Assembly (NCBI GenBank): GCA_902729315.2
Contig: LR746275.1
Location: 3,910,001 to 3,974,000, forward strand
Length of the DNA: 64,000 nucleotides
Source: Spirodela intermedia
Lineage: Eukaryota; Streptophyta; Magnoliopsida; Alismatales; Araceae
Direction of reading: 5' to 3'
Made by a program: the position numbers and the translations under genes. Positions within the stretch are counted from its first letter, which is position 1; every line of letters begins with the position of its first letter. Shown piece after piece: positions 12,165 to 23,960 of this stretch. The notes under the pieces were generated by a model, which had not been told where the DNA came from, searched no databases, and was given only the letters and a program-made list of their open reading frames with translations.

Positions 12165-12772
12165 CTTAGTTGTTGTATAATAAATTATAAAATTTTAAAT
12201 ATTTATAAAACAATAAAATATTAATTTTCAGATATTTAGAAGTGTCTCTGAACAAATATATCAATTATAATTCAATAAAAATTCTAAAAATAGTAGAAAA
12301 TTTCTAGGTCGATTAGAAAGATGTAAAATAATATCTGATAATATTTTAAAAAAATTCAAAATATATAATTTTTTATAATTTTTAGACTAAATGATAAATA
12401 AGGGTACTTATGTTAGGATAATGTTAGTGCCCCGACGAACGTAAATCAAGAGAAAATAGAGTTCCGTCTAATAATTCTTATGTAAGTGATTATAGATAAC
12501 TTAATTGATCAAATTAAGTTCTATAAAAGCTAGAAGAAATGTAATTTAATGAAGAACAATTTACAAACTTAAAATCATACAAAATATCACTAAATTAAGT
12601 AAAAATTAAGTTCAAAGTAGGAAAGGCAGAGTTCTGACCTCATGACAGTGATCGTTAGAATTATATATTCAAACAAATTATCAAATGATGCCCATGGCGT
12701 CAAAGGCTTTCTTTGAACATGGATAACTTAGTAAATCATTGTATTTGGTTTGCATAGGTCTACATAGGTCAT
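12165..12772 (+). repeat. Older LTR-type repeat copy, 5' part (interrupted)
   Basis: Starts TGATGTGACTTAGTTGTTGT and follows the full copy at 12,773 block by block. It breaks off at the start of that copy and its sequence resumes at 14,522. I read it as the target into which the younger copy inserted. Confidence 0.75.
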
Positions 12773-14521
12773 TGATGTGACTTAGTCGTTGTATAGTAAA
12801 TCATGCAAATTTAAAATTTATAAAACTAGAAAATATGAATTTTTGGATATTTAAAAGTATCTCTGAATAAATATATCAATTATAATTCAATAAAACTTCC
12901 AAAAATAGTGGTAATTTTCTAGGTCGATCACAGGGATGTAATATAATATTTGATAATTATTCAGAATTTTCCTCAAAGAATTTTATTTTCTATAAATTGT
13001 ACACTAAGAAATGAAAATAAAATATATTTAAAATTCACAAAAAAGGAAAATAAAGGTGTGGATATCAGGATGATGTCAACGCCTAGTGAATGTGAATCGG
13101 GCAGAAATAGAGTTCTACTTGGTGATTCTTACATAAGCGATTACAAATGATTTAATTGATCAAATTAAGATATGTAAAAGCCAGAAGAATCATCATTAAA
13201 TGAAGTATAGCTTGGTAAATTTAAATCACACAAATTATCATTAAATAAAGTAGAAATTAAGTTGAAACCAAGAAAATAGAGTTCTAATGTTGCGGCGGCG
13301 ATGCGTTGGCGATGCACTGAAATCTTAAGCTTTTGGGAAGATCGTCGTGTAGTGTCCATGGCCTCGGAAGCTCTCCTTGGACAAGGATGACATGGGTAAT
13401 CTCTAGATCTCTTTGTGAAGTCTAGAGATCAATGAAATGGGTCGTCGAATTATCTTCGGCGGCTGTCACTCGGCGGAGCAGAAAAATGGTGACTTTGCGG
13501 CTCTCCGTCGACTGTTACCCGACGAAGAGGAGCTGGATAGAGGTGAAGCACGTGTCAAGGAGCTTCATCCTCAAGTCTCCGCATTAAGAGGAGGCTCTTC
13601 ATCGCATCCGGTACACTCTTAGGAGGTGGCGACTCGTCTTCCCGACAGATCGTCTTCTTTCCGACGATGGCTTATTCGTCGATCAATCGGAGATGTTTTA
13701 CTCAATGGATTCATGATTCTTTTATCGTTAATTGTTCAACAATTTTAGTAACAATGCTCTGCGAATCACGTTGACAAGATTTTCGCCGATGATCTAACAA
13801 TTCTGGTGGCTTAATCCTTCACCGATGATCTGTAGGAAAGTAACGATAATCAGATAAAAAATATGAGTTTTTGGCTTTGGGAGGATTCGAACCCGCGTCG
13901 GTTGTTCGCCTGCATGAGAGAGATTAAAATAAGTATTCTAATACCCTTATCAAATGACGTCATCATGATATATCTCTATTATAAATAAGGGGTATTATAG
14001 GTATTAAAATCATTGAAGCCTTTTTACGGAAGGTGTGATGTGGGTTTAGTCCCACATCACTTGTGCGTAGAAGTTTTGAGTGAGTATATAGTAATATTAG
14101 ATTTGTAGGTAAGTCCCTTACTCACATGTGTATGGCTACTCCTTGCCCCACAGCCAATTAGACATCGGTGACGTGGAAGGGGAGTGGCGTAAACATGCCC
14201 CTATCGGTCCTAGCCACTTGAGCCCCTACTCGTGGCTTCTCCCTTACTGCACTTTCGACCCCCTTGCGGGCCCGGCTGGCTAGCGGGTCCCCTCTATTTT
14301 ACTATACTTTTATTTTTGTTTCTTTTTCTTGATTTATCTCAAAAGTAAGATTGTAAAAATCATATAAATTCGTATAAAATCACATAATTACCCAAAAAAT
14401 CACATTAATCAACTGAAAACCACTTTTCACATTTTAACATAAATATAAGTCTATTTATCATGAGTTAAGGCTAAAACTATATTATTTACTAATTATTAAC
14501 TCATGATAATGAAGACTTTCA
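12773..14521 (+). mobile_element. Solo-LTR-like element, ~1.75 kb
   Basis: Begins TGATGTGACTTAGTCG and ends GAAGACTTTCA (TG...CA termini). It is flanked by GTCAT (12,768-12,772) and ATCAT (14,522-14,526), a 4/5-base target duplication. Inside are a likely promoter, TATAAATAAG near 13,981, and the perfect hairpin GATGTGGG-tttagt-CCCACATC at about 14,038-14,059. There is also a GGATTCGAACCC block near 13,872 that reads as a Pol III B box on the minus strand. A diverged copy lies at 58,489-60,079. No proteins are encoded; the short frame 13,437-13,622 is conserved only as repeat sequence. Confidence 0.75.
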
Positions 14522-14835
14522 ATCATCATATTTTATCCTCAAGTCCGCACAACAAGATGAGAATTTTCATCATATTTGGTATGCTCTTAGGAGGTGACGA
14601 TTAGTCTCCTAGCAGATTGTCTTCTTCCCAATGACAACTTATTCGTTGATCAATCATAGAAGATTTACTTGATAGATTTGTAATCTTTTTATCTAAAATC
14701 ATTCAACAATTTAAGTAATGATGCTTCATAAATTACATTAATGAGATTTTCACTAATAATTGAGTGATTCTGACATCTAAATTATTTACTAGTAATCTGT
14801 AGGAAAATCATGATTTAATTAGATAAAAATATGAT
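14522..14835 (+). repeat. Older LTR-type repeat copy, 3' continuation
   Basis: Matches 13,560-13,860 of the full copy (tcaagtccgcacaacaagat versus tcaagtctccgcattaagag, then aggaggtgacgattagtctc) and so continues the 12,165-12,772 fragment on the far side of the inserted element. Homology fades after tagataaaaatatga. Confidence 0.75.
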
Positions 14836-16739
14836 GATGTCTGATAATTGAGGCATCAATCAGTAAGTAGATAAGTGTTTGATAATTGATGCATATTCAA
14901 ATCAATTGATATTTATTGATTTTTGACATGATGATGTGTATATTATAAATTTGAGTGAATTAATAAACACAAAATTGTGTTTGATTTCTAATAATAATTT
15001 TGATGAATTACATCTTTGGAATAGAAAATTAGGGCACATGAGATAATCAAGAAATTGACCTCCTTACAACTGGTGGAAGGATTACCTAATTTCAAAGATA
15101 ACTTGCATTTTTTCTTTGAAGAATGTATTAAAAGAAAACAAACTAAATAATCCTTATAGTCCAAAGTAAACATTAGTTCTACCTAACCTCTTAATCTTTT
15201 TATATGGATTTTGGACCCACTAGAATTATTAGTCTTAGTGACAAAGTTTATTAATTAGTTATTATTAATGATTATTCTAGATATGTATGGAGATAATTTC
15301 TTGCCACAAAGGATAAAATATTTTCACATTTCATGAAAGTTAGTCTTATGATTGAAAAAAAAATAAACTTGTTGATAAAAGTAATTCGAGGGTCCTTGAA
15401 ATTCCCCAAAATCAGTCGACCAAAAACATTTATAATTCTTAAATTACCAAATTGAAATACTAAAATAATTAAGTACTATCGTAAGCTCAAGGTCGATCCA
15501 TAGGGAACAAGAATTAGGCAATATGTAGCTACAATTCCATTTAATTGATATATTGAGATGAGATGAATGTTAAGAAGAAGAGTGAAGAGGAAATATGAAG
15601 GATATTTTCATCAAAAAAAGGAGAAATAGAAATTCAAAGATTCATAATATGAAAACGAAAACATAACTCTATCTATCTTAAATCTACGATTCCCTAGATG
15701 GCTATTCATGTGTGGAACACATTAGACGTAGAAAAACTTACCTTTGACCTCTATATTTTGCCAAGGCTTGACAGTTTTCTCTTTGAGTATGCTTCTCTGA
15801 TAATCTAGATTGTGAATCAACACCGGAATCAACCAAAGATGTATTCAGATCGATGCAAAACCTCAATGCTATTTCATTTGAGCTAACTAAATGTTGGGGC
15901 ATTCAAAGTTAGGTTTTTCACCCCTAAATGACAGCTTAAATGTGTAAGGGTTACATTAGGTGAGAGATTAAATGTGTAGAGCTGATCTATGCTTTTTTGT
16001 GAGTTGGTTCATCCTAGTTCATCTGGTCTAGGGCTGTGAATGAGTGAGGGCTTCCCGTCTTTTTGGCCAAGATGAGATGAGATGAGAGTTAGTTTCCTCT
16101 CAGGCTCATATGAAGCATTGGATCGAGAAGTCTTGTCATAGTCATAGGATATTCCTTAATGATGAGATCTGTTGCGCCCTGGTAAGTATGCCCCATCTAT
16201 CATTGATCTTGTAGACACTCTCAATGGCTTCCGAACTCTTCCTTTGGTGATGCCACATGTCAATGCCTCGGCCCTTGATTTTTTTACATCATCTCTAGAT
16301 CAAATCTCATTTGTAGAAGCATATATCAACTTCCTAAAAATTAAAAAGATATTAAAAATTCTTGAAATTCTCTCATATCAATAAAAAACTCAATTATGAC
16401 AAAAAAAACTCAGTAGACACATTTTAAAGAATTACCTAAAATATTAAGCTTCATAGAGAATTCAAAAAAATAAGAAATGTATATGTTTTTTATATGATAA
16501 CATTCTAGATCATAAGATTTAAGCTTTTGAATAGGATAATTATTACTCTTTTCACATGATAATTGATAAAGACTCAATATTATATGATAGGATATGTATA
16601 TTTGATATGATTATAGTTTAAATCCCTTAATGAAAGCATACATTCAATGTAAACATATTTTTTATGTGAATTTATATTGTTTACTGAATTACATAAAAAT
16701 AGTATTTAATTCGACTTGGTCATGATTATTCTTTTTCCT
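14836..16739. other. AT-rich intergenic DNA
   Basis: No gene recognised. A stretch near 15,480-15,530 (caaggtcgatccatagggaa) resembles sequence common in plant retrotransposon LTRs. The remainder is AT-rich without a clear structure. Confidence 0.5.
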
Positions 16740-18690
16740 CGCCTAGTATCCATTTTGTTCAGCTTTTCGGTGAATGGACTGATCTGGCCAACTCAGCTTT
16801 CGACCCATGTTTTGAGATAAGACTCATATCACTTTTAGGTCAAGCCCAACCCAACGAGTAGATCAGCATTGAAGGAATGCTCCATAAAAATGGTTAAGGC
16901 ATCATAGACGAGGAAGACCATGCCCACACTAAGAACAACCTTGTTGTAGTTGAGCAGATCCAACTATACATCCCAGGGAGGCCACTAGACTAGATAGTGA
17001 TCCTTAAGACCGAAGAGACCTATGTTGTCGTTGTTGGTTCTTTCAGCCAACTTCCAATTCCATCTGGTACTGTTAAAGATCCAAAAGGTCATTTCAAAGG
17101 TTGGCGGAAAAATAACAACATAAATTTATTTTGCATAATCCAAGATCCACAATAGTTCTTTTTGTTGATATTTTATAATTTTTGTGATCGTCAAGCCGTG
17201 AAGATATGTACTTTTGGATCAAGCGACTCCCTAAGATCTCTGAAAATGTAACAACCAATGATAGCCCTACGTTATCAATAGCCCTTCATTCAAAACAACC
17301 CATAATAAGAAAAGAAAGATCCCCCCTAGTTCTTCTTCCCAAAATAGTATCTTCATAGACATGATATATTTTCTAGTAATTCCTTCAAGCTCACTCCAAT
17401 GTACAAAAGAAAAGTGATGCAATGATGTGACATTCAAACTACTAAATGAATCTTAATTTTCTCATAGATGAAGAACCCAGTTTTCTATATTAGCACTAAC
17501 TATATCTTAGAGCTATTAATGAAATTGAAAAGAAACAAAACATACATGTGGACACCAAAAGGACAGAATGTCTCATATGGATAACATGCTATCCCAGTTG
17601 GGCAAAATATAAACCAAGGTCAATACGAAATGATATTTTAATCAGACCCAATGTTTGATGAATTTTAGATCAGGTCACTAGATACTTGTATTGAGTTACC
17701 ATGGATAACATATTCTTAGTCGGTTAATTTCTTTGCTTACCGATCGGACCAAAAAAATTTATGTACTTCCATTAATCTTAGGACCGTCTTCTTGGTTTTC
17801 TATATTCTATCTTAGAACTAAAAATTAATGAGCAAAACTTAATTTTTGAACCTCAACGGATAACCTTATCTCTCGCTCACAACACTAGATAAATAAATTT
17901 GCATAGGCCACCCCCACTAAATACCAAGACATGATCTCACATCCATATGTTTACAGCTATCGGTAAGAAGACTAGACATTGAGTACTATCTTGCAGAGTT
18001 AATTGTAAAGCTCTAACTAGGCTAATCAGTGAACACAGCTTAAACTTCATGTTTTAAGTTCATGTACTCCGAATAGCCCAAGTGTCTTATTCACTTCCTT
18101 TTAAAATTATTACTAGCTCAAACATAGATATCTGACCTATATCTATCAAAATTATCTAATTGCAAAATATCTAACTGACTTAAAGCTATAACCATTGGAG
18201 ATGTAATGGCAGCTGAGATGATCACTTACAACTATTAGAGTTCCCTTTGAAAAATAATTAACGTTTTCATGTTTAAATACCAACTATTGGAGCTTTATAT
18301 GTATGAAGATTTAGATGAAAAAGTTATGGAAATAGTAGTATGAGTCGAGTAAGTCTCAAAAATTAAATAAAAGACTACTCAAAGAATAACAAAGCCATTC
18401 AGGAGATGATTTTGATGGTGCCATGCATGCAAAATAAAATTTCTGACCTCAACCTTAGTGACATAATGTTTGAAATATCAAATCTTATATTCTTCCAAGT
18501 TTCTTCATCTAAGTCAGCTTTCTAGTGTATAAAATCAAACAAATTGCGACTACATCTCATCCTCCTCTTTTTTTAAAGTTGAAGACGTCAGCTAAGTTTT
18601 ATATCATCTAGATTTTGAAGGACTCGAGTATGATAGATATAGTCTATAAGGGGCGTGACTAATGATAAGTTATACTGAGTTAATCTAAAA
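16740..18690. repeat. Duplicated block preceding unit B
   Basis: Aligns with 30,150-33,270 from the shared tcgcctagtatccatt start through tcgagtatgatagatatagt. The only large difference is a 1.1-kb retroelement present in the other copy; its empty site here is at 17,401-17,405. It carries the carrier-gene exon fragment at 16,890-17,085 and is otherwise AT-rich and non-coding. Confidence 0.85.
16890..17085 (-). pseudogene. Mitochondrial carrier last-exon pseudogene fragment (copy 1)
   Basis: Minus-strand translation gives WKLAERTNNDN-GLFGLKD and YNKVVLSVGMVFLVYDAL. These match the last exon of the intact carrier at 42,213-42,454 (MQLEGVAGRA, KGLF, YYKVVPSVGIVFLTYESL). Two in-frame stops interrupt it (after HYLV and after PPWDV), and the PLDLVRRR carrier signature is destroyed. 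No other exon of the gene is recognisable in this block. Confidence 0.85.
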
Positions 18691-18746
18691 TTAGACTTGA
18701 ATTTGGAACTAGACTTAACTTCGTTAAGGCTCTGTCGCCTGCTGCT

Positions 18747-18871
18747 GGTCGTGAAGACCCCATCGCCCTGGTTAGGGATGGTCGTGAGGACCACATTGCC
18801 CTGGTTAGTGTTGGTCGTGAGAACCCCGTCGCCACGGTAGGGTTGGTCGTGAGGACCCCGTGCTCCCGGTT
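18747..18871 (-). repeat. 33-bp minisatellite (about 4 copies)
   Basis: Four tandem units starting TGGTCGTGA at 18,747, 18,780, 18,813 and about 18,845, most 33 bp long. On the minus strand they stay open (18,588-18,890) and would give an 11-residue repeat of the form xNQGDGVxTTx. I see no domain or splice context to call it a gene. Confidence 0.8.
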
Positions 18872-20244
18872 GGAGTGTTACCGTCACCATCTCCCTCTTC
18901 CACCGTCATTCCACCGATCTCCGTCACCTTCCCCGCCGTCCCGCCTTCCCACAGTCCCTGTCCGGTGCCACCTGAAGGAATTGCTCCAACTCCGCCGGAA
19001 ATCTCGTGTCCGGCGAACTCTCTGGCAGAAGCGATTTGGGGATTTTTCTATCTCCAGGTTGTTATTCTCCTTTTGCAAACTTAATCTAGGCCGCACATCA
19101 CCGGGAGTTATAATGATGGATAAGTATCCATGTGAGACATAGTGCCAGCTCATTCAGCAATCGTTAGACTCACCCTCTCTCCTCTTCCTATTGGGTCTCT
19201 ATAAATAAGAGACTATGTGTTCGATGAAATGCGCGCTGCATATTTTCAATTCTTGTATTCAATTGAGCATTCTTGATTCTACTTCCAATTTCTTATTTTT
19301 TGAGTACTTGAGGTTGTTCCTGGCTTTGCGAAGCCAACACCACCACCCGCCTTCCAGCCACGTCCATCGTCGCCATCTCCTTCTTCTGTCACCATTCCAC
19401 CATCCAGACACCTACACCGTAGCCGTCTCCATCTGTGTCGCCATCTGCCACCCAACCTTCGCCCTTCGCCGCCGGCGTCCGCCGCCGCCATCCTCTCCGG
19501 CTGTTCCACTGCTATCGTTGCCGCCTTCCCCTTTGCCGCCTGCGTGACCCGGGTCGTGCGCCCTCTCACCTCCCTCCGGTTTGCTTTAAAGCCCACCGGT
19601 TCGTGATCCAGCGAATCGCCGACCTGAACTGGACCGGCTAAAGTCTGAGCCGACCGCCCCACTGCCTGGTCCGAGCCCAACCGCGTCCGGGTCGGAACCA
19701 CCTAGGACCCTTGCTCCAGGCCAGCTCATCTCGCTGGTCAGAACCCTGCTGGACCACTTGGTCTGCACCATCCACCCCTCTGGTTCAAATCAGTCTACAC
19801 GTTCAGCTTGCCAATCAGCAATTAACTATCAACTATCAAAAGGTCAACTTTCACCATCAGGTCAATAGTTAACCTTTACAACTAGTTTCTTTCTAGTGAC
19901 TTCGTTCCACAATTAGTTCTTTTACATTTTATACCTAGTAATCACCACTCTTTTAATATATTCTTCTTGTGATTGTTCCCATGTTGATTGAATCTTATAG
20001 AATAATCACTTTTTCTACATTGAGTGATCATACCCTATGATAAACTTGATCTGCCTTGTTATTTATGAGCACCCTACGTTAGGCAGTTTGCCTAAAGTGT
20101 CTAGTCTTAGCCCCACTTCCCTAACTTTAAATTATTTTGAGCCTGATTCAAGTTTCCCCTTCTTCTATTTCTAATAGTTTTTGTGGTTTATTTATCATTT
20201 ATTTGTTATCTTTACATTCTGATTATCATTTGTATTAAATTGTC
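18872..20244 (+). other. GC-rich low-complexity island with TATA-like box, probably transposon-derived
   Basis: 18,880-19,760 is strikingly GC-rich (CCG/CCT-rich) amid AT-rich DNA. A TATA-like CTATAAATAAG lies at about 19,199 and is followed by LTR-like sequence (cttgtattcaattgagcatt). Several reading frames are open on both strands, as expected of GC-rich low complexity, and give Pro/Arg/His/Ser-rich peptides with no domain. 19,800-20,244 holds nothing recognised. It occupies the place where unit B lacks the upstream 1.3 kb found in units A and C. Confidence 0.5.
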
Positions 20245-21599
20245 TCTTAGGGCTGCTTCTCTACTTTTACTCCAAAATTATATGGAACTTCGTTCATTGG
20301 ATTAAGTGAGGCTTACACTTTACCCTATTTAGAATTTCATTCTTAAGACTATTTTTATGATTTAAGTTTTTTCTCACAATTTTTTTATCCTTATTGATTT
20401 TTTTTCTAGTCATTATCTTGTCCAATAGATACAATACATTGATTCATTTCCTCATCTAATTTACAAGCTAGGTCCTATATTCAAGCCCATCATACAACAA
20501 ATCTGAATAGAAGTATGAATTAAAAAAATCTCTTAAAAAATAATTGGAAGTGCAAAGTTTTATATTTGGTGCTTTGAATTTTCTTTAAGGTAGACAAGCT
20601 TGATGGTTTCAACATCTTTTTTTGCCATTAAATATCAAATAAATTCAGTAACATATTCTGTGAAACGAGGTACTCTAGTGTTTCACGCCAATGTCTTGAT
20701 TGGATGTTGAAAAATGAAGCCACTTGCCTGCAAGAAGGATAATTATGCAAACTATTGCTAGTATCCTATCTTTTAAATCTTTTGTTTTAACAAGATTAAG
20801 GGAGTTATCTCTCATAGTTTCCTCTCCAATTATAGATATATTTTACGATTTAAAAATTAATTCAGAAGCATAGTATACTTTTATGAACCTATGTTCCACA
20901 AGTGAGGAAGACCGTCTCTCAATCGTGGGTTATTTCATATAATTTTACAAAAGTAGTTTCTTCAGAATTTAATGAGAGGTAGCCGTCCTTTTCAGTTCTC
21001 CATCAACTTTATTAACATCACTGCCTTGTTGTAAGCTACAAGGTCACTAGTTCAAAAATTGGGTTTCTATAATCATGTTTCAACATATTTGCCTAGAATG
21101 TTACTACTCTAGTCGACCATGAAACTTGAGTTTAAGCCATAACTATTAATGAATCATATTAGAATGCCCAAGCTTGCTGGTTGTGGTTTGTGGATTTTAA
21201 TTTGAAGTTTCAAACGTACCTCCAATGTGATATTTAAGCTTGATTACGTCAGCACAGAGACTTGGCATTGAGTTTCAGTCAATTCCGTGAAAATGATCTG
21301 AAATCGTTTTTAGAAATTTGAAGGTGCTGGAGATCTCTAACCTTCTCCTGTCAGTAGAAATCAGCAGTCTCGTAGTGGGTAAAATATAGCTTTAAGATTA
21401 GCGTTCCAAAATATTCAGATTACCTTTTGTTCTTATCTGCAAGAAGGTGGCACCTGTCATCTGAAGCTTCCTTATATAAAAGAAAATTATGCTGTTACCA
21501 AAGCCTTTATTACGGGGTTAATAGACAAAGGTCAGTAAAATAAATGTTTTATTATCCGAATGTATACTTAAAATGATAAAATAATAAACTACTAAGACT

Positions 21600-23400
21600 T
21601 GAGTTAACATCACTACTTTATTGTCTTACCAAAGCCTTTGACCAATCTTGCCGACATCACTACTTTATCCCAAGACCTACAGCGGTGGCTCAGCTGCACG
21701 ACCACCTGAGTTATGACTCTTGCATACCCTCCACTGACACTCCCGTTTCAGTCCATTAGCCCACAGGTCATGCTTTTCGTCAACTAGCTTTCTAAATATC
21801 CTATTTATTAGTTTTTTCCGTTGACTGACTCCTTTAACCTCCATGGCATATTCCCCTTTACTGCCAGACAGATACCCGAACACCAATCACCATTCGTCAA
21901 CGGTCTTCACAACAAAGAGTAAATGGCAGCGGGATAAGCGGCATCGCAGATTAAGATCTCACGTCTCCGGGGATCATCATCTATACAATTAGCTCTACGG
22001 ATAAAAAGGGTTGTCTGATGAATTGAGATTTTTGTCTGAAATAATGTCCTTTAAATAATTTGATATCAAACTGTTACGACTTTACCCTTTGACCAATTTT
22101 GTCGACATCATGACTTTATCCCGAGATCTACCACGGATTGCATGGCCCAGCTCCACAATCTCCTGAGTTATGATTCTTGAATACCCTCCACTCTGCAATG
22201 ATGTCCTTTAAATGATATAACCATAAACTACTACGACTTTTGCTCCTAAAGAATTTTTTGTCGAAGTTCTGATTCTTGTATGTTATCATTCTGCAATAGT
22301 ATGCTTTAATGATATAACCATAAACCACTACGACTTCCCCCTTGACCAATTTTGTCGACATCACTGCCTTATCCCAAGATCAACTACGGCTTTCCCCCTT
22401 GACCAATTTTGTCGACATCACTGCCTTATCCCAAGATCAACTACGGCTTTCCCCCTTGACCAACTTTGTCGACATCACTACCTTATCCCAAGATCAACTA
22501 CGGCTTACATGGCTCAGCTCCAGCCACCAGAGTTATGATTCTTGCATACCCTCGTTCAACTCCATGGGCCCATAGATCAGGCTTTTAGTCAAATAGCTTG
22601 CGAAATATCTTATTTATTACTTCTAGCAGTTGACTGACTCCATTAACCTCCATGATATATTCCCGTTGATCTAGTGATCCATAATGCCAGACAGATAACT
22701 GAAAATCAATCACCATTCGTCAGTGGTCTTCAGACAAAGCGAAAAAAGCAGCATTCCGTCTGAGATCCATGTCTCCAGGGATCATCATCCGTACAATTAG
22801 CTCTGCAGACAGAATGCGCTGTGAGATGAATTGAGATTTTTTTCATTCTCTGAAAGTGGACTTCAAATGATGTAATATCAAACTACTACGACTATTCCCT
22901 CGACCAATTCTGTCGACATCATGACGTTGTCCCAAGATCTACCACGGATTGCATGGATTAGCTGCACAACCACCCGAGTTATGATTCTTACATACCCTCC
23001 ACTCTGCAAATAAAGTGCTTGATATCATCATAAATTACTATGACTTTCCCCCTTTAGGAATTTTTGTCCAAGTTCTGATTCTTGCATACTATCCATTCTG
23101 CAACAGTGTGCTTTAAACGATATAACCGCAAACTAGTATGACTTTCTCCCTTGACCAATTTTGTTCGACATCACTGACGTATCCCAATATCAAACACAGC
23201 TTGCATGGCTCAGCTCCACACCCACCTGAGTTATGACTATTGCATACCCTCCACGGCACAATCCCTTTCCACTCCATCGGCCCATAGATCAGGCTTTTAG
23301 TCAAATAGCTTGCGAAATATTCTATTTATTACTTCTAGCAGTTGACTGACTCCTTTTAACCTCCATGGCATACTCCATTTCCATTCTTCTATGTCGTCAC
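21600..23400 (+). repeat. Promoter-proximal repeat array of unit B (about 5 partial copies)
   Basis: The module with gagttatgattcttgcatac and tttagtcaa-tagcttgcgaaatat recurs near 21,715, 22,165, 22,530, 22,980 and 23,230, in full or truncated form, upstream of lectin B. Unit A has two copies and unit C about four, so copy number varies between paralogues. Confidence 0.75.
22333..22503 (+). repeat. 57-bp tandem repeat, 3 copies
   Basis: Three adjacent 57-bp units (22,333-22,389, 22,390-22,446, 22,447-22,503), each with ttgaccaattttgtcgacat followed by atcccaagatcaactacgg. They are almost identical, so the amplification is recent. Because 57 is a multiple of 3, an open frame with a 19-residue repeat results; I regard it as fortuitous. 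Unit C has one copy near 38,393. Confidence 0.92.
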
Positions 23401-23462
23401 GACCAAAAGTAGATGGCAACTGGACGCACGGCGTCACAGATTATCATCCCTCCAACTAGCTC

Positions 23463-23470
23463 TATAAATA
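23463..23470 (+). promoter_or_regulatory. TATA box of lectin B
   Basis: TATAAATA in agctctataaataacagg, 96 bp before the ATG at 23,559, matching the boxes of lectins A and C in position and context. Confidence 0.75.
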
Positions 23471-23558
23471 ACAGGGGTTCGGAGATGAAGTCAAACCAGA
23501 AGCCGGTATTACAAAATTGGTAGCCGAGCACGTCGGTAGTAGACAAAGGCCTGTGGCC

Positions 23559-23960
23559 ATGGCAGCGAGACAACTTTTCGCCCTCCTTTTCTTAGCGTAC
23601 TTTCTCTGTCACATCTCGCCCTCTTTTGCTGCGCCCAATGTCCTGTACACTGGCCAAGCTCTCTTCACCAACCAATACCTGCAGTACGGCAACTACATTT
23701 TGCTTATGCAGAGCGACTGCAACCTCGTGCTATACGACAACACCACTCCTATCTGGTCCACCCAAACCAGTGGCAAGGGCACCAATTGCGCTGGCCTCCT
23801 CCAAGGAGATGGCAACTTTGTCGTATACAACGGCAATCGCCAACCTGTGTGGGCAAGCAATACTGCCGGTCCTAGCGGCAAATACGTCGTCATTCTCCAG
23901 CCCGACCGCAACGTCGTCCTCTATGGCCCATCGCGCGCGGAGACCGGAACCGCAATCTAA
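23559..23960 (+). CDS. GNA-type mannose-binding lectin B (single domain)
   Basis: Intronless gene for a 133-aa bulb-type lectin of the secretory pathway. Signal peptide at residues 1-24 (MAARQLFALLF... ending PSFA-A); the mature chain starts near PNVLYTGQ. This is the only copy with all three mannose-binding motifs intact: 51-59 QSDCNLVLY, 82-90 QGDGNFVVY, 114-122 QPDRNVVLY. Cys54 and Cys77 fit the conserved disulfide. A possible N-glycosylation site is NTT at 61-63. The start is the ATG in gccATGgcagcg, which aligns with the ATGs of A and C; upstream in-frame codons give no signal peptide. From residue 105 on it is identical to A and C at the DNA level. It is probably the member best able to bind mannose; specificity is inferred from the family. 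Confidence 0.95.
   Translation: MAARQLFALLFLAYFLCHISPSFAAPNVLYTGQALFTNQYLQYGNYILLMQSDCNLVLYDNTTPIWSTQTSGKGTNCAGLLQGDGNFVVYNGNRQPVWASNTAGPSGKYVVILQPDRNVVLYGPSRAETGTAI

Noticed and set aside
13860-13900. A tRNA gene on the minus strand (GGTTCGAATCC)
   Set aside because: Only a T-loop-like segment is present; I found no D arm, anticodon arm or acceptor pairing, and the segment belongs to a repeated LTR-type element.
22333-22503. CRISPR-like direct repeats
   Set aside because: The 57-bp units are contiguous with no spacers, and the DNA is plant nuclear.
22342-22575. Open frame with a 19-residue repeat (TNFVDITALSQDQLRL...)
   Set aside because: It is the translation of a 57-bp non-coding tandem repeat in the lectin B promoter; the single-copy counterparts in units A and C are not open in the same way.
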